Assembly (NCBI GenBank): GCA_044237845.1
Contig: JBIIEL010000001.1
Span: forward strand, 62,001-126,000
Direction: 5' to 3'
Length of the DNA: 64,000 nucleotides
Source: QFOX01 sp044237845
GTDB taxonomy: Bacteria > Pseudomonadota > Alphaproteobacteria > Rickettsiales > UBA3002
The notes under the pieces were generated by a model, which did not search any database, was not told the origin of the DNA, and saw only the letters and a program-made list of their open reading frames with translations. Position numbers and translations under genes: made by a program. This document shows, in pieces, positions 16,286-24,089 of this stretch (position 1 is the stretch's first letter; each line of letters starts with the position of its first letter).

Positions 16286-18162
16286 TTTGCGCCTCCGTTC
16301 GTGTCATCCCGGTTCGCTTTAGCGACACCGGGATCCCGCTTTTCTGCTTCCGAAGAAGCTGGACCCCGGCGTAAAGCCGGGGTGACACGTTCTTCTTTGT
16401 TGCTCGACTCTTCCTTCTGCCACCAGCTATCAAACGTAATCCGATAATCGGGCGTCACCTTCGGCCTGCCGAATTGATCCCAGTAGAGCACGCGCCAGGC
16501 GTTGATGTTCCAGTGCGGCATGACGTAATGCTCGGTGAGTAGCACGCGGTCGAGCGCACGGGCGGCGGGGCGTAGCTGATTCAAATCCTGCGCGCTGCGG
16601 ATTTTCTCGACCAGCGCATCGACGATTTTATTTTTCACGCCGCCGAGATTCTGGCTGCCTTCGACATCCGCCTGGCTCGAATGCCAGTAGGTGAATTGCT
16701 CGGCTCCGGGGTAGAAGCTGCCCTGATTCCACCAGATGGAAATCACGTCGAACTGGCGGTGATCCACGCGTTTTTGGTATTGCGAGGCATCGACATAACG
16801 GAAGCTGGATTCAATGCCGAGGCGCTTTAGATTGTGGCGCATGATGCCGACCACGCGCTCGAACGTGCGCTGCGTCATCAGGAATTCCACCGTGAGTTTT
16901 TCGCCCGTTTGTGCGTTGACGCGCACGCCGTCACGCATCACCCACCCAGCATCATTGAGCAGTTGTTGCGCGCGGATGAGGTTCTCGCGCGCGTAGCCGG
17001 AGCCGTCGGTGGTGGGCGGAGGGGTGAGGGTGGACGGTTCGCCGCCGACATGCGCGAGCAGCGCTTTTTCCTCCGCATCCGGCACGGGTGGTGCGGCGAA
17101 TTCGGTGTTGTTGAAATAGCTGCCGTTGCGCTGGTAGGCGCCGTAGAACAGCACGCGGTTCATCCACTCGAAATCAAGCGTGAGGCCGATGGCTTCGCGC
17201 ACGCGGCGGTCGGCGAATTTCGCCTCGCGCGTGTTGAACAAAAAGCCCTGCATGCCGCGCGGAATTTTATGCGGGATGAGCGTTTTGATAAGCGCGCCGC
17301 TTTTCACCGCAGGCACGTCGTAGGCCGTCGCCCAGTTGCGCGCGATATATTCCTCGTAGAAATCGAACTGGTGCGATTTGATGCCCTCGCTCGCCACCAC
17401 GTCGTCGCGGTAGACGTCGTATTGCACGCGGTCGAAATTGAACAGGCCGCGCTGCGAGGGCAGGTTCGCCGCCCAATAGTCTGGTACGCGCTCATAGGTG
17501 ATGCTGCGCCCCGGCTCGACGCGCGTGATTTTGTAGGGCCCGGAGCCGAGCGGGGGGGTGAGGGTGGTTTTGTCGAAGGAAACACTCTCGAAATAATGTT
17601 GCGGCAGCACGGGCAGGCTCGCGGCGATGAGTGGCAGTTCGCGCTGCGTGGCATCCGCGAAATCAAACCGCACGCTGCGTGTGTTCAACTTTTTTATTGT
17701 GATGGGTTTGAACAGCACGCGGTAAGACGGATGGCCTTTTTCCTTGAGCGCGGTGAAGCTCCACACCACATCGTCGGCGGTGATCGGTTTGCCGTCATGC
17801 CAGCGCGCGGCCGGGTTGAGGGTGAAGGTCGCGCTTTTGCGGTCGGCGCTGACGGCGATGTCGCTGGCGATGAGGCCGTAATAGGATTGCGGCTCGTCAT
17901 AGGACGGGGTCATCAGTGTCTGGTAGAGATAATTGCTGATGCCCGGCGCGGCGATGCCCTTCAGGATGAACGGGTTCATGCTGTCGAACGCGGCGGTGGC
18001 GGAGAGTTTCAGCATGCCGCCCTTTGGCGCATCCACATTCACATAGTCGAACTGGGTGAAGCCGGGCGCGTATTTCAGGTCGCCATAAAGCGCGATGCCA
18101 TGCGCCGCCCACGCGCCGGGGGCAGCACAGAAAAACGCCAGCAGGAAAAGAACAAAACGCAT
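16282..18162 (-). CDS. yejA: Periplasmic peptide-binding protein (YejA-like), with a repeat-derived tail
   Basis: Solute-binding protein (SBP_bac_5 family) that captures peptides for YejBEF. It has 626 residues, a signal peptide cleaved after about residue 19 (FFCAAPGAWA), and family text such as YGDLKYAPGF, GSGPYKI and RHNLKRLGIE. Family proteins normally end near the FDSWW motif. Here about 40 further polar residues follow (roughly 585-626), of which 592-621 are encoded by an element C double hairpin (16301-16389) read in frame. It is first in the minus-strand yejABEF operon and overlaps yejB by 4 nt. Confidence 0.93.
   Translation of the reverse strand: MRFVLFLLAFFCAAPGAWAAHGIALYGDLKYAPGFTQFDYVNVDAPKGGMLKLSATAAFDSMNPFILKGIAAPGISNYLYQTLMTPSYDEPQSYYGLIASDIAVSADRKSATFTLNPAARWHDGKPITADDVVWSFTALKEKGHPSYRVLFKPITIKKLNTRSVRFDFADATQRELPLIAASLPVLPQHYFESVSFDKTTLTPPLGSGPYKITRVEPGRSITYERVPDYWAANLPSQRGLFNFDRVQYDVYRDDVVASEGIKSHQFDFYEEYIARNWATAYDVPAVKSGALIKTLIPHKIPRGMQGFLFNTREAKFADRRVREAIGLTLDFEWMNRVLFYGAYQRNGSYFNNTEFAAPPVPDAEEKALLAHVGGEPSTLTPPPTTDGSGYARENLIRAQQLLNDAGWVMRDGVRVNAQTGEKLTVEFLMTQRTFERVVGIMRHNLKRLGIESSFRYVDASQYQKRVDHRQFDVISIWWNQGSFYPGAEQFTYWHSSQADVEGSQNLGGVKNKIVDALVEKIRSAQDLNQLRPAARALDRVLLTEHYVMPHWNINAWRVLYWDQFGRPKVTPDYRITFDSWWQKEESSNKEERVTPALRRGPASSEAEKRDPGVAKANRDDTNGGAK
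16301..16389. repeat. Element C double hairpin inside the 3' end of yejA
   Basis: GTGTCATCCCGG...CCGGGATCCC followed by TGGACCCCGGC...GCCGGGGTGACAC. It has the same layout as the intergenic copies, but here it is translated as the C-terminal tail of YejA. Confidence 0.85.
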
Positions 18163-18204
18163 ATCGCAACGCTAGGGTGCGGCGGGCGACGGGTCTAGTG
18201 AAAT

Positions 18205-19116
18205 CTAACGGCCTCGCTCCTTCACGGAAAGCAATTGCTCGGCCACGCGGTTGAGGTCGCGCTCCAATCGCTCAGCCTGGAAGCGCGGCAGCACCTCGTT
18301 TGTATCTGGGTCGCGAAAGAAGTGCTCGGGTACAGTAGCGGGTATGATCTCCTCCCAGCCTTTTTTGTAATTCTCGTAGGTGAAGGGATAAATCTTTTTT
18401 GTGTAGTAGCCCTGCCGTTTATAAAATTCTTTTGCCGCGTTCTGGCACGCGCTTTCGCAGCCGTCAGATGTTGTAACCAGCATTTTTGCATCTGGGTTAA
18501 GCGCGAGCAAACGTTGATTGCTGGCGGCGAGTAGGTATTTACCAAGACCCTTTCCCTGAGCTTCGGGGCGCAGGAGAAAAAAGCCCACATTTGCGTACGA
18601 TTTGTTTGCCAAGTTAGAGATATCAGAGGCGCGCAGCCCTACAATCTGCGAGCCCTCAAATAAAACCGTCACCAAAAACGGGTGGTTTCTGATTCCCCAA
18701 TCTTCTTCCGTCACCGACCAGCGGGCCTCGCGGCTGAGCGAGTGCAAGATGGTATAAAGCTGTCGAAAGGAAATCGGTTGGAATTGAGAAGGTTCGGATA
18801 TGTTGTAGCCGAAAGTCTTGAGATGATAGGGTTCCGGCAATTCGGGTAATTCCGTATCGAGCAGCGCTTGTCGTGCGGATGGGCGCAGGGCAAGATGGTA
18901 GCAGTTCTGGTCTTCAATCGGCAATTCTTCGTAGACATGATTCCCTGGTTCGCGCACTACGAGGCGATAGAGCGCGTAGGGTCCAGGTTTGTTGACCCAT
19001 TTGGGTTTGAACTGTGCACGGTCTGCCATATGTGCCGCGAATTGTTTTTTCGGGCTCAGTTTGTTCAGCGCGGCATTATCGAGCCGCTCGGTATGGGGGT
19101 CAGATTCTTTCACCAT
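18205..19116 (-). CDS. GNAT-fold acetyltransferase-like protein
   Basis: About 303 residues. The C-terminal half has the acetyl-CoA-binding signature of GNAT enzymes (VGFFLLRPEAQGKGLGKYLL, the Q/R-x-x-G-x-G/A motif) followed by a strand and FYKRQGY, typical of motif B. The N-terminal half is not recognised. The substrate is unknown. GC content looks lower than in its neighbours. The start is uncertain: a strong -10 (TATAAT) lies only 4 nt upstream of the ATG at 19116, so the transcript may be leaderless (ATG, or GTG at 19113) or the true start may be further inside, for example the ATG at 19029. Confidence 0.7.
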   Translation of the reverse strand: MVKESDPHTERLDNAALNKLSPKKQFAAHMADRAQFKPKWVNKPGPYALYRLVVREPGNHVYEELPIEDQNCYHLALRPSARQALLDTELPELPEPYHLKTFGYNISEPSQFQPISFRQLYTILHSLSREARWSVTEEDWGIRNHPFLVTVLFEGSQIVGLRASDISNLANKSYANVGFFLLRPEAQGKGLGKYLLAASNQRLLALNPDAKMLVTTSDGCESACQNAAKEFYKRQGYYTKKIYPFTYENYKKGWEEIIPATVPEHFFRDPDTNEVLPRFQAERLERDLNRVAEQLLSVKERGR

Positions 19117-19119
19117 TCC

Positions 19120-19172
19120 ATTATAGCAGAGAATTGTGACAGGCAGATGACAGAATGATGACAATTGCGTGA
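19120..19172 (-). promoter_or_regulatory. Promoter with four 11-bp-phased TGTCA repeats (Pho-box-like)
   Basis: On the minus strand, four TCA triplets (plus-strand TGA at 19170, 19159, 19148, 19137) are spaced exactly 11 bp, three of them as TGTCAT/TGTCAT/TGTCAC. An extended -10 TGCTATAAT follows (TATAAT at 19125-19120). PhoB boxes are known to be 11-bp direct repeats of CTGTCAT, so this is a good candidate for an OmpR/PhoB-type activator site before the GNAT gene. Confidence 0.65.
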
Positions 19173-19174
19173 CA

Positions 19175-19212
19175 ACAAAAAACCGCAGCTTCCTGCGAAG
19201 ATGCGGTTTTGT
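19175..19212 (-). terminator. Rho-independent terminator between cycM and the GNAT gene
   Basis: Stem AAACCGCA/TGCGGTTT with runs of A on the left and T on the right, so it could act in both directions. On the minus strand it lies upstream of the GNAT promoter and downstream of the cycM stop is 23 bp away on the other side; I assign it mainly to insulating these two genes. Confidence 0.6.
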
Positions 19213-19235
19213 TTGAGTTTGTGGCGGAAAGCGGG

Positions 19236-19796
19236 CTATTTCGGCGTGCTAGGGCTATCCGACTGGCCCGCGAGATAGGCAATCACGTTCGCGCGTTCCT
19301 GGTCTTTGCTGATCCCGGCGAAGGACATGATGGTGCCTTTCACGGTTTTTGACGGGCTCCAGAGGAAGCTGTTGAGCGCTGCGGCGTCCCACTTGCCGCC
19401 ATGGGCTTTCATGCCGTTCGAATAGTTGAAGCCTGCCACGCCCGCGACAGTGCGGTTATAGACGCCCCACAGATGCGGGCCGACCTTATCCGCGCCACCT
19501 TTTTCGACCGTGTGGCACACGGCGCATTTTTTCGCGACCAATGCGCCGCCCGCAGCCATATCCGCCGTGGCGTAGAGCGCGCTGAGGTCGCCCGCTGTTG
19601 CCGCAACTGCTGCGCCGCCCGCGCTGGCGGTTTCGACGACATCGACCTTATAGCCGCGCACTTCTTCCGCGTGCGCGCCAGGATGCTGTGGCCCGCCGTC
19701 ATAGAGAAATTCGGTCACTTTGCCGGTGGTCATGCCGATGAGGCCGGCAAGGAAAATGGCACCGGCGATTTTGTTCATGTTGAGGTTCGATGACAT
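19236..19796 (-). CDS. cycM: Membrane-anchored c-type cytochrome (CycM-like)
   Basis: Electron carrier between the bc1 complex and cytochrome oxidase. It has 186 residues: an uncleaved N-terminal anchor (about 9-25, KIAGAIFLAGLIGMTTG), a flexible Ala/Gly-rich linker, and one class I cytochrome c domain with the haem motif CAVCH at 91-95 and the axial Met at about 157 (GTIMSFAGI). This layout is that of alphaproteobacterial CycM (cytochrome c552). It is monocistronic and fits functionally with petABC 6 kb away. Confidence 0.92.
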   Translation of the reverse strand: MSSNLNMNKIAGAIFLAGLIGMTTGKVTEFLYDGGPQHPGAHAEEVRGYKVDVVETASAGGAAVAATAGDLSALYATADMAAGGALVAKKCAVCHTVEKGGADKVGPHLWGVYNRTVAGVAGFNYSNGMKAHGGKWDAAALNSFLWSPSKTVKGTIMSFAGISKDQERANVIAYLAGQSDSPSTPK

Positions 19797-19902
19797 AACT
19801 ATCCTGCACGAAAAGAGAGGTGAAGTCGGAATATTGTATTATTGCATGCGCGTAGCATAGGCAGTAAAACGCCGCAACAACTTAGATGCAACTGAGGGTA
19901 CC

Positions 19903-20712
19903 TTGTCCGTTCTGATTGTCATTCCGGCGCGCATGAAAGCCACACGTCTGCCGAACAAGCCGCTCGCCATGGTGGGTGACGCGCCGATGATTGTGCAGGT
20001 CTGGCGGCGTGCGATGGAGGCCAAGCTGGGCGATGTGGTGGTGGCCTGCGACGGCGAAGAAATCGCGAGCGTCATCCGCACAGCGGGTGGGGTGGCCGTC
20101 ATCACTGACCCCAATCACCCGAGCGGTTCAGATCGCATCTGGGAAGTGGTTTCAAAAACCGACCACGACATCATCATCAACCTGCAGGGCGATGTGCCGA
20201 CGTTGGAACCGAAATTGTTGCACGACCTGCTTGCCCCGCTTCAAAACCCGGCAGTGGATATTGCAACGCTGGCGGCCGAAATTACGCGCACCGAAGAGCA
20301 TGAGAATCCATCCGTTGTGAAAATTATTTTAAGTGAAGGGGGCATCGCCCCCTACGCGCCAAGAGGCGCTGACCCCCTCCCTTCGGGCTCGCCATGGGAG
20401 GCTACGCACGGCACCATACAGCGCCCCGCAAAAATAGGTCGCGCGTTGTATTTCACTCGCGCGATGGCGCCGTATGGGCAGGGGCCGCGCTACCACCATA
20501 TCGGCGTGTATGCCTATCGCCGCGCGGCGCTCGCGAAATTCGTTTCGCTGCCGCCCAGCCCGCTGGAGCTGCGCGAAAAACTCGAACAGCTACGCGCCCT
20601 CGAAGCCGGAATGCGCATTGACGTGACGGTGGTGGATACGGTACCGCTCGGTGTGGATACGCCGGAAGATTGGGCGCGGGCGAATGAAATCATGAAAGGG
20701 AATGCAGTATGA
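19903..20712 (+). CDS. kdsB: CMP-KDO synthetase KdsB with an in-frame element A insertion
   Basis: Activates KDO with CTP for lipopolysaccharide inner-core synthesis. It has 269 residues, opening VLIVIPARMKATRLPNKPLAMVG, with the CTP-site motifs of the family and the VDTPEDWARA end. The start is a TTG preceded by GAGGG. Family proteins pass directly from the VVKIIL strand to GRALYFTRA. Here about 34 residues (145-178), beginning EGGIAPYA and including GSPWEATH, separate them; residues 145-169 correspond to element A, which also sits in mutL. It overlaps the next gene by 4 nt. Confidence 0.95.
   Translation: MSVLIVIPARMKATRLPNKPLAMVGDAPMIVQVWRRAMEAKLGDVVVACDGEEIASVIRTAGGVAVITDPNHPSGSDRIWEVVSKTDHDIIINLQGDVPTLEPKLLHDLLAPLQNPAVDIATLAAEITRTEEHENPSVVKIILSEGGIAPYAPRGADPLPSGSPWEATHGTIQRPAKIGRALYFTRAMAPYGQGPRYHHIGVYAYRRAALAKFVSLPPSPLELREKLEQLRALEAGMRIDVTVVDTVPLGVDTPEDWARANEIMKGNAV
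20335..20411 (+). repeat. Element A, copy inside kdsB
   Basis: Begins GAAGGGGGCATCGCCCCCTA and ends with the 25-bp stretch starting GGCTCGCCATGGGAGG. Internal hairpins: GGGGGCATCGCCCCC, GCGCC/GGCGC and CCTCCC/GGGAGG. The two ends match the mutL copy base for base, and the reading phase is the same. Confidence 0.9.
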
Positions 20713-21239
20713 CGAACAGTTTTCCGATTTCTCTTGTTCTCCTGCTATTGCTGGCGGGCTTCGGCATTGCCGCTTGTTTTAATTCCCGCCTACGATTGAT
20801 TATCGGGTTATTGTTGGCAGCAACAACAATCTGGGTTGTTTTTGAAGTGGATGAAGATGATTTCTTTGTAACTTTGGTGCTCCCTGTTACCTATATACTG
20901 AATCTTGTGCTGTTACGAGAGATCCGTGAAGAGCGAATGCTGCGCGCAAATCAAGTGTTAATGGCAAGCATAGGAATCGGTGTAATCCCTTTTGCCTACG
21001 CCATCATCACGCAATGTTTCCAAGATACTTCTTATGCATTCGATACCATTATTCTGACGCTTCCGCTGCTAGCTATATCTGCGCTTTCATTTTGGGTACT
21101 GCGCCGACTTAAAGCCGCGCGCGTCCCAAGTGCGGCCAGGATTCTATTGTGGTATAATCGGGCACTCTTTATCGTGATGGCGCTGCTCACATGCTTCACT
21201 CTTTATGCGGAGGCGATGGGCAGAGCCTTCGCAAATTGA
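20709..21239 (+). CDS. Small multi-pass membrane protein, unknown family
   Basis: 176 residues with about five or six hydrophobic segments (5-22, 28-46, 53-68, 84-101, 112-128, 148-165) and an acidic patch (EVDEDDFF) between the second and third. I do not recognise a family. Its ATG overlaps the kdsB stop codon (ATGA), so it is translationally coupled to kdsB and may act in the inner membrane. Composition is less GC-rich than that of kdsB. Genuine coding is supported by the coupling and the clean membrane topology. Confidence 0.65.
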   Translation: MTNSFPISLVLLLLLAGFGIAACFNSRLRLIIGLLLAATTIWVVFEVDEDDFFVTLVLPVTYILNLVLLREIREERMLRANQVLMASIGIGVIPFAYAIITQCFQDTSYAFDTIILTLPLLAISALSFWVLRRLKAARVPSAARILLWYNRALFIVMALLTCFTLYAEAMGRAFAN

Positions 21240-21271
21240 CGGTACAGAACACACAGACAACAGGAGTAACT

Positions 21272-22255
21272 ATGACAAACAAAACCTACGACGTCGTCGC
21301 GATCGGCAACGCCATTGTGGATGTGGTGGCCTTCGCGGAGGACGCGTTTATCGACGCGCAGGGCATGCGCAAGGGCACCATGCAGCTGATTGACCAGGAG
21401 CGCGGCGATGCGCTCTATAAGGCGATGGGGCAATGCACGGAAGTCTCCGGCGGCTCGGCGGCGAATACGCTGGCAGGATTGGCGTCGCTCGGCGGGAAAA
21501 CCGGGTTTATCGGCAAGGTCGCGAGCGATGAGCTGGGGAAAATTTTCCGCCATGATCTGCGCGCGGTCGGCGTGACGTTCGACAGCACCGCCTCGGAAGG
21601 GATTTCGGGCACGGGTCGCTGCCTCATCGCGGTGACGCCGGACGGCCAGCGCACCATGAATACCTATCTCGGTGCGGCGGGGTATTTGGAGGATGCGGAT
21701 GTGGATGCGGCGCTGATTTCTGCTGCGAAAATCCTCTACACCGAAGGCTATATGTGGAACGATGCGGGCACGAAAGACGCCATCCGCAAAAGCTACGAGA
21801 TCGCGCGCGCGGCGGGCACCAAAATTGCCTTCACGTTGTCGGACGTGTTCTGTGTGGAAATGCACCGCGACGAGCTGGTGGCGATGATCGACAAGAGTTT
21901 TGACATCCTGTTCGCGAACGAGGCGGAGGCTTGCGCGCTCTATCCGGGACTCAGCCTCGAGCAGGTGCTCGATAAGCTGCAAGGCCAGTGCGAGCTGGTG
22001 GCGGTGACGGTCGGCGAGAAAGGCTCGATTTTGATGACGCCGACGGAGCGCATCACCATCGCGGCGGAGAAAGTGGCGAAGGTGGTGGATACCACCGGCG
22101 CGGGCGATTTGTATGCTGCGGGCGTGCTCTATGGGCTGACGCATGGCGCGTCGCTCGAGGCGGCGGGCGCGCTCGGCTCGGCCTGTGCGGCGGAGATTAT
22201 TGGGTATCTTGGTGCACGTGCACAACGGCCACTCAAACAATTGCTCGCAGCCTGA
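21272..22255 (+). CDS. PfkB-family sugar/adenosine kinase
   Basis: Ribokinase-fold kinase, most like alphaproteobacterial adenosine kinases. The start at 21272 has AGGAG 8 nt upstream and gives 327 residues: YDVVAIGNAIVDVVA at the N-terminus, the glycine-rich SGGSAANTLAGLASLGG (PfkB signature 1 region) and the catalytic signature DTTGAGDLYAAGVLYG (signature 2) near residue 275. The substrate is inferred by similarity only; ribose or fructose kinases are alternatives. Its TGA stop is shared with the left end of an element B repeat. Confidence 0.88.
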   Translation: MTNKTYDVVAIGNAIVDVVAFAEDAFIDAQGMRKGTMQLIDQERGDALYKAMGQCTEVSGGSAANTLAGLASLGGKTGFIGKVASDELGKIFRHDLRAVGVTFDSTASEGISGTGRCLIAVTPDGQRTMNTYLGAAGYLEDADVDAALISAAKILYTEGYMWNDAGTKDAIRKSYEIARAAGTKIAFTLSDVFCVEMHRDELVAMIDKSFDILFANEAEACALYPGLSLEQVLDKLQGQCELVAVTVGEKGSILMTPTERITIAAEKVAKVVDTTGAGDLYAAGVLYGLTHGASLEAAGALGSACAAEIIGYLGARAQRPLKQLLAA

Positions 22256-22354
22256 AAATGGCGCACTGCGTCGTCGTCGATGTGCTCGCTTCGGTCATGT
22301 AGCGCTGCTACACTCCTCGCTGCGCTCATCGCCTCCTAGCATTGCATCCATTTT
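22255..22354 (+). repeat. Element B copy 1, at the 3' end of the PfkB kinase gene
   Basis: About 100 bp bounded by AAAATGG and CCATTTT. It contains CTGCGTCGTC, GTGCTC, the near-palindrome GTAGCGCTGCTAC and CTCCTAGCAT. The element starts inside the kinase stop codon. Confidence 0.85.
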
Positions 22355-22398
22355 AAGGCTGCTCTTGTCGAGCTGAACGGAAAGAAAGAGGAAAGAAT

Positions 22399-22746
22399 AT
22401 GACAAACATCCAACGTATCAACTCCGGCGCGCGGCTGAGCGAGGCGGTGATTTATGGCGGCAAAGTCTATCTCTGCGGGTTTGTGGCCGAAAGCGGCACG
22501 ACGGTGGCCGAGCAAACGGCGGATATTCTCGCGCAGATTGATTCTACGCTGGCCGAGGCGGGCACGGACAAAACCCGCCTGCTGAAGGTGAATATCTGGC
22601 TGACGGATATTAGCACCATCGGTGAGATGAACGCGGTGTGGGACAAATGGGCGGTGGCGGGCAAAACCCCCGCGCGCGCCACCGTCGAGGCGCGCCTCGC
22701 CGACCCGAGCTGGAAGATTGAGATCATGGTCGAAGCGGCGGTTTAA
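22399..22746 (+). CDS. ridA: RidA/YjgF-family enamine/imine deaminase
   Basis: Likely hydrolyses reactive enamine/imine intermediates released by PLP enzymes. It has 115 residues, with the YjgF fold signatures VYLCGFVAE, QTADILAQIDSTLAEAG and the C-terminal ARATVEARLADPSWKIEIMVEA (contains the usual R-x-x-V-E pattern). GAGGAAAG precedes the ATG. It stands between element B copy 1 and a half element C hairpin. Confidence 0.88.
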   Translation: MTNIQRINSGARLSEAVIYGGKVYLCGFVAESGTTVAEQTADILAQIDSTLAEAGTDKTRLLKVNIWLTDISTIGEMNAVWDKWAVAGKTPARATVEARLADPSWKIEIMVEAAV

Positions 22747-22752
22747 AGTAGT

Positions 22753-22780
22753 GGGATGCCGTGGTAAACACGGCATGACA
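22753..22780. repeat. Half element C hairpin after ridA
   Basis: GATGCCGTG-n-CACGGCATGAC, one arm-pair of the element C type, 8 bp after the ridA stop. It could also act as a weak transcription or mRNA-end hairpin; no T-run follows. Confidence 0.6.
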
Positions 22781-22809
22781 ACGCGAAAATAATCGGTTAC
22801 TTACGCTTT

Positions 22810-24057
22810 ATGCGCTTTTTTACGTCACCGAAATTTCTGCTGATTACGCTGCTCGGGTTTTTCAGCGGGTTGCCGCTGGCGCTCACGGCGAGCACGCTGA
22901 CGGCATGGCTCGCCGATGCCAAGGTCGACCGCGCCAGCATCGGCCTGTTCGCGGCGGTGGCGACGCCCTATGCACTGAAGTTTCTCTGGGCACCGCTGGT
23001 GGATGGATTGCGCATCCCCGTCCTCACTGCGCGGCTGGGGCGCAGGCGCAGCTGGCTGTGGATAACTCAGGTGCTCCTCACCCTCGCCCTGGTGGGGATG
23101 GCTGGCAATAATCCTGCAGAGAATCAATGGCTTACGGCTATGTTCGCCGTCATCGTCGCGACGCTTTCGGCGACGCAGGATATTGTCATCGATGCGTATC
23201 GGGTGGAGAGGCTGGAGACGGACGAACAGGGCATGGGCGCGGCGTGTATCACGTTTGGCTACCGCATCGGCATGCTGGTCTCGGGCGCGGGCGCGCTCTA
23301 CCTCGCCGATAAAATTGGCTGGCATGGGACTTATATGGCCATGGCCGGAGTGATGGCGGCGGGGCTGCTGCTGACGTTGTTGGCGAAGGAGAATTCCGTC
23401 GCCGAAGTGCAAAACTCAGAAAAGAAACGTTCGCCCGCCACCTTCCTTCGCGACTATGTCATCATGCCTTTTCGCGATTTCATGACGCGACCGATGTGGC
23501 TTGGCGTGCTGGCGTTCGTGGTGCTCTATAAACTCGGCGACGCATTCATGGGCACGATGTTTAACCCATTCCTGCTCGACCTCGGCTTCACCAAAACCGA
23601 AATCGCCAAAGTGGTGAAAGTTTACGGCCTCATCGCCACGATTGCGGGCACGTTCGCGGGCGGCTGGATGGTGGGGCGCCTCGGCATGTTCCGTACGCTG
23701 ATGCTCGCCGGATTCATTCATATGCTCACCAATTTCATGCTGATTGTGCAGGCGCGGCTTGGTGCGGATATCGGGTTTCTCACGCTTTCCATCAGTCTTG
23801 AGAATTTCACTGGCGGGATGTCGACCGCCGCGTTCATCGCCTACCTCAGCGCGCTGTGTAAAGTGAACTACACGGCGACACAATACGCGCTGCTCAGCTC
23901 GCTCGCCGCGTTTGGCCGCACCTGGCTTTCGACGCCGAGCGGATGGCTCAGCAAAACGCTGGGATGGGAGGGATTTTTTGCCGTCGCATCGCTCATGGCG
24001 GTGCCGGGGCTGGCGCTGCTGGTGTGGCTGGAGCGGAAGAAGGGGCGCGTTGCATGA
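22810..24057 (+). CDS. ampG: AmpG-like muropeptide permease (MFS)
   Basis: Major-facilitator permease that would import GlcNAc-anhMurNAc peptides for cell-wall recycling. It has 415 residues and about 12 hydrophobic segments. AmpG-like features: FFSGLPLALTASTLTAWL at the N-terminus, KFLWAPLVDGL, and SATQDIVIDAYRVE in the fourth helix region. No clear ribosome-binding site precedes the ATG. The stop codon lies in sequence shared with an element B fragment. murI, murJ, uppP and the L,D-transpeptidase elsewhere in the window fit a peptidoglycan theme, but they are not in one operon. Confidence 0.85.
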   Translation: MRFFTSPKFLLITLLGFFSGLPLALTASTLTAWLADAKVDRASIGLFAAVATPYALKFLWAPLVDGLRIPVLTARLGRRRSWLWITQVLLTLALVGMAGNNPAENQWLTAMFAVIVATLSATQDIVIDAYRVERLETDEQGMGAACITFGYRIGMLVSGAGALYLADKIGWHGTYMAMAGVMAAGLLLTLLAKENSVAEVQNSEKKRSPATFLRDYVIMPFRDFMTRPMWLGVLAFVVLYKLGDAFMGTMFNPFLLDLGFTKTEIAKVVKVYGLIATIAGTFAGGWMVGRLGMFRTLMLAGFIHMLTNFMLIVQARLGADIGFLTLSISLENFTGGMSTAAFIAYLSALCKVNYTATQYALLSSLAAFGRTWLSTPSGWLSKTLGWEGFFAVASLMAVPGLALLVWLERKKGRVA

Positions 24058-24085
24058 AAATGGCGCGCTGCTAGGAGGCGATGCA
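24057..24085 (-). repeat. Element B fragment after ampG
   Basis: TGCATGAAAATGGCGC matches the left border of element B copy 3, followed by TGCTAGGAGGCGATGCA, the reverse complement of the right end of copy 1. It looks like a collapsed copy, or two ends joined after loss of the centre. Confidence 0.6.
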
Positions 24086-24089
24086 ATCG

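Noticed and set aside
16834..18198. 454-codon open frame opposite yejA
   Set aside because: Arg/His/Gly-rich, no recognisable domain; a shadow of yejA.
19029..19164. TTG start at 19164 for the GNAT protein
   Set aside because: It would begin within the phased TGTCA repeats upstream of the -10, so the transcript could not include it.
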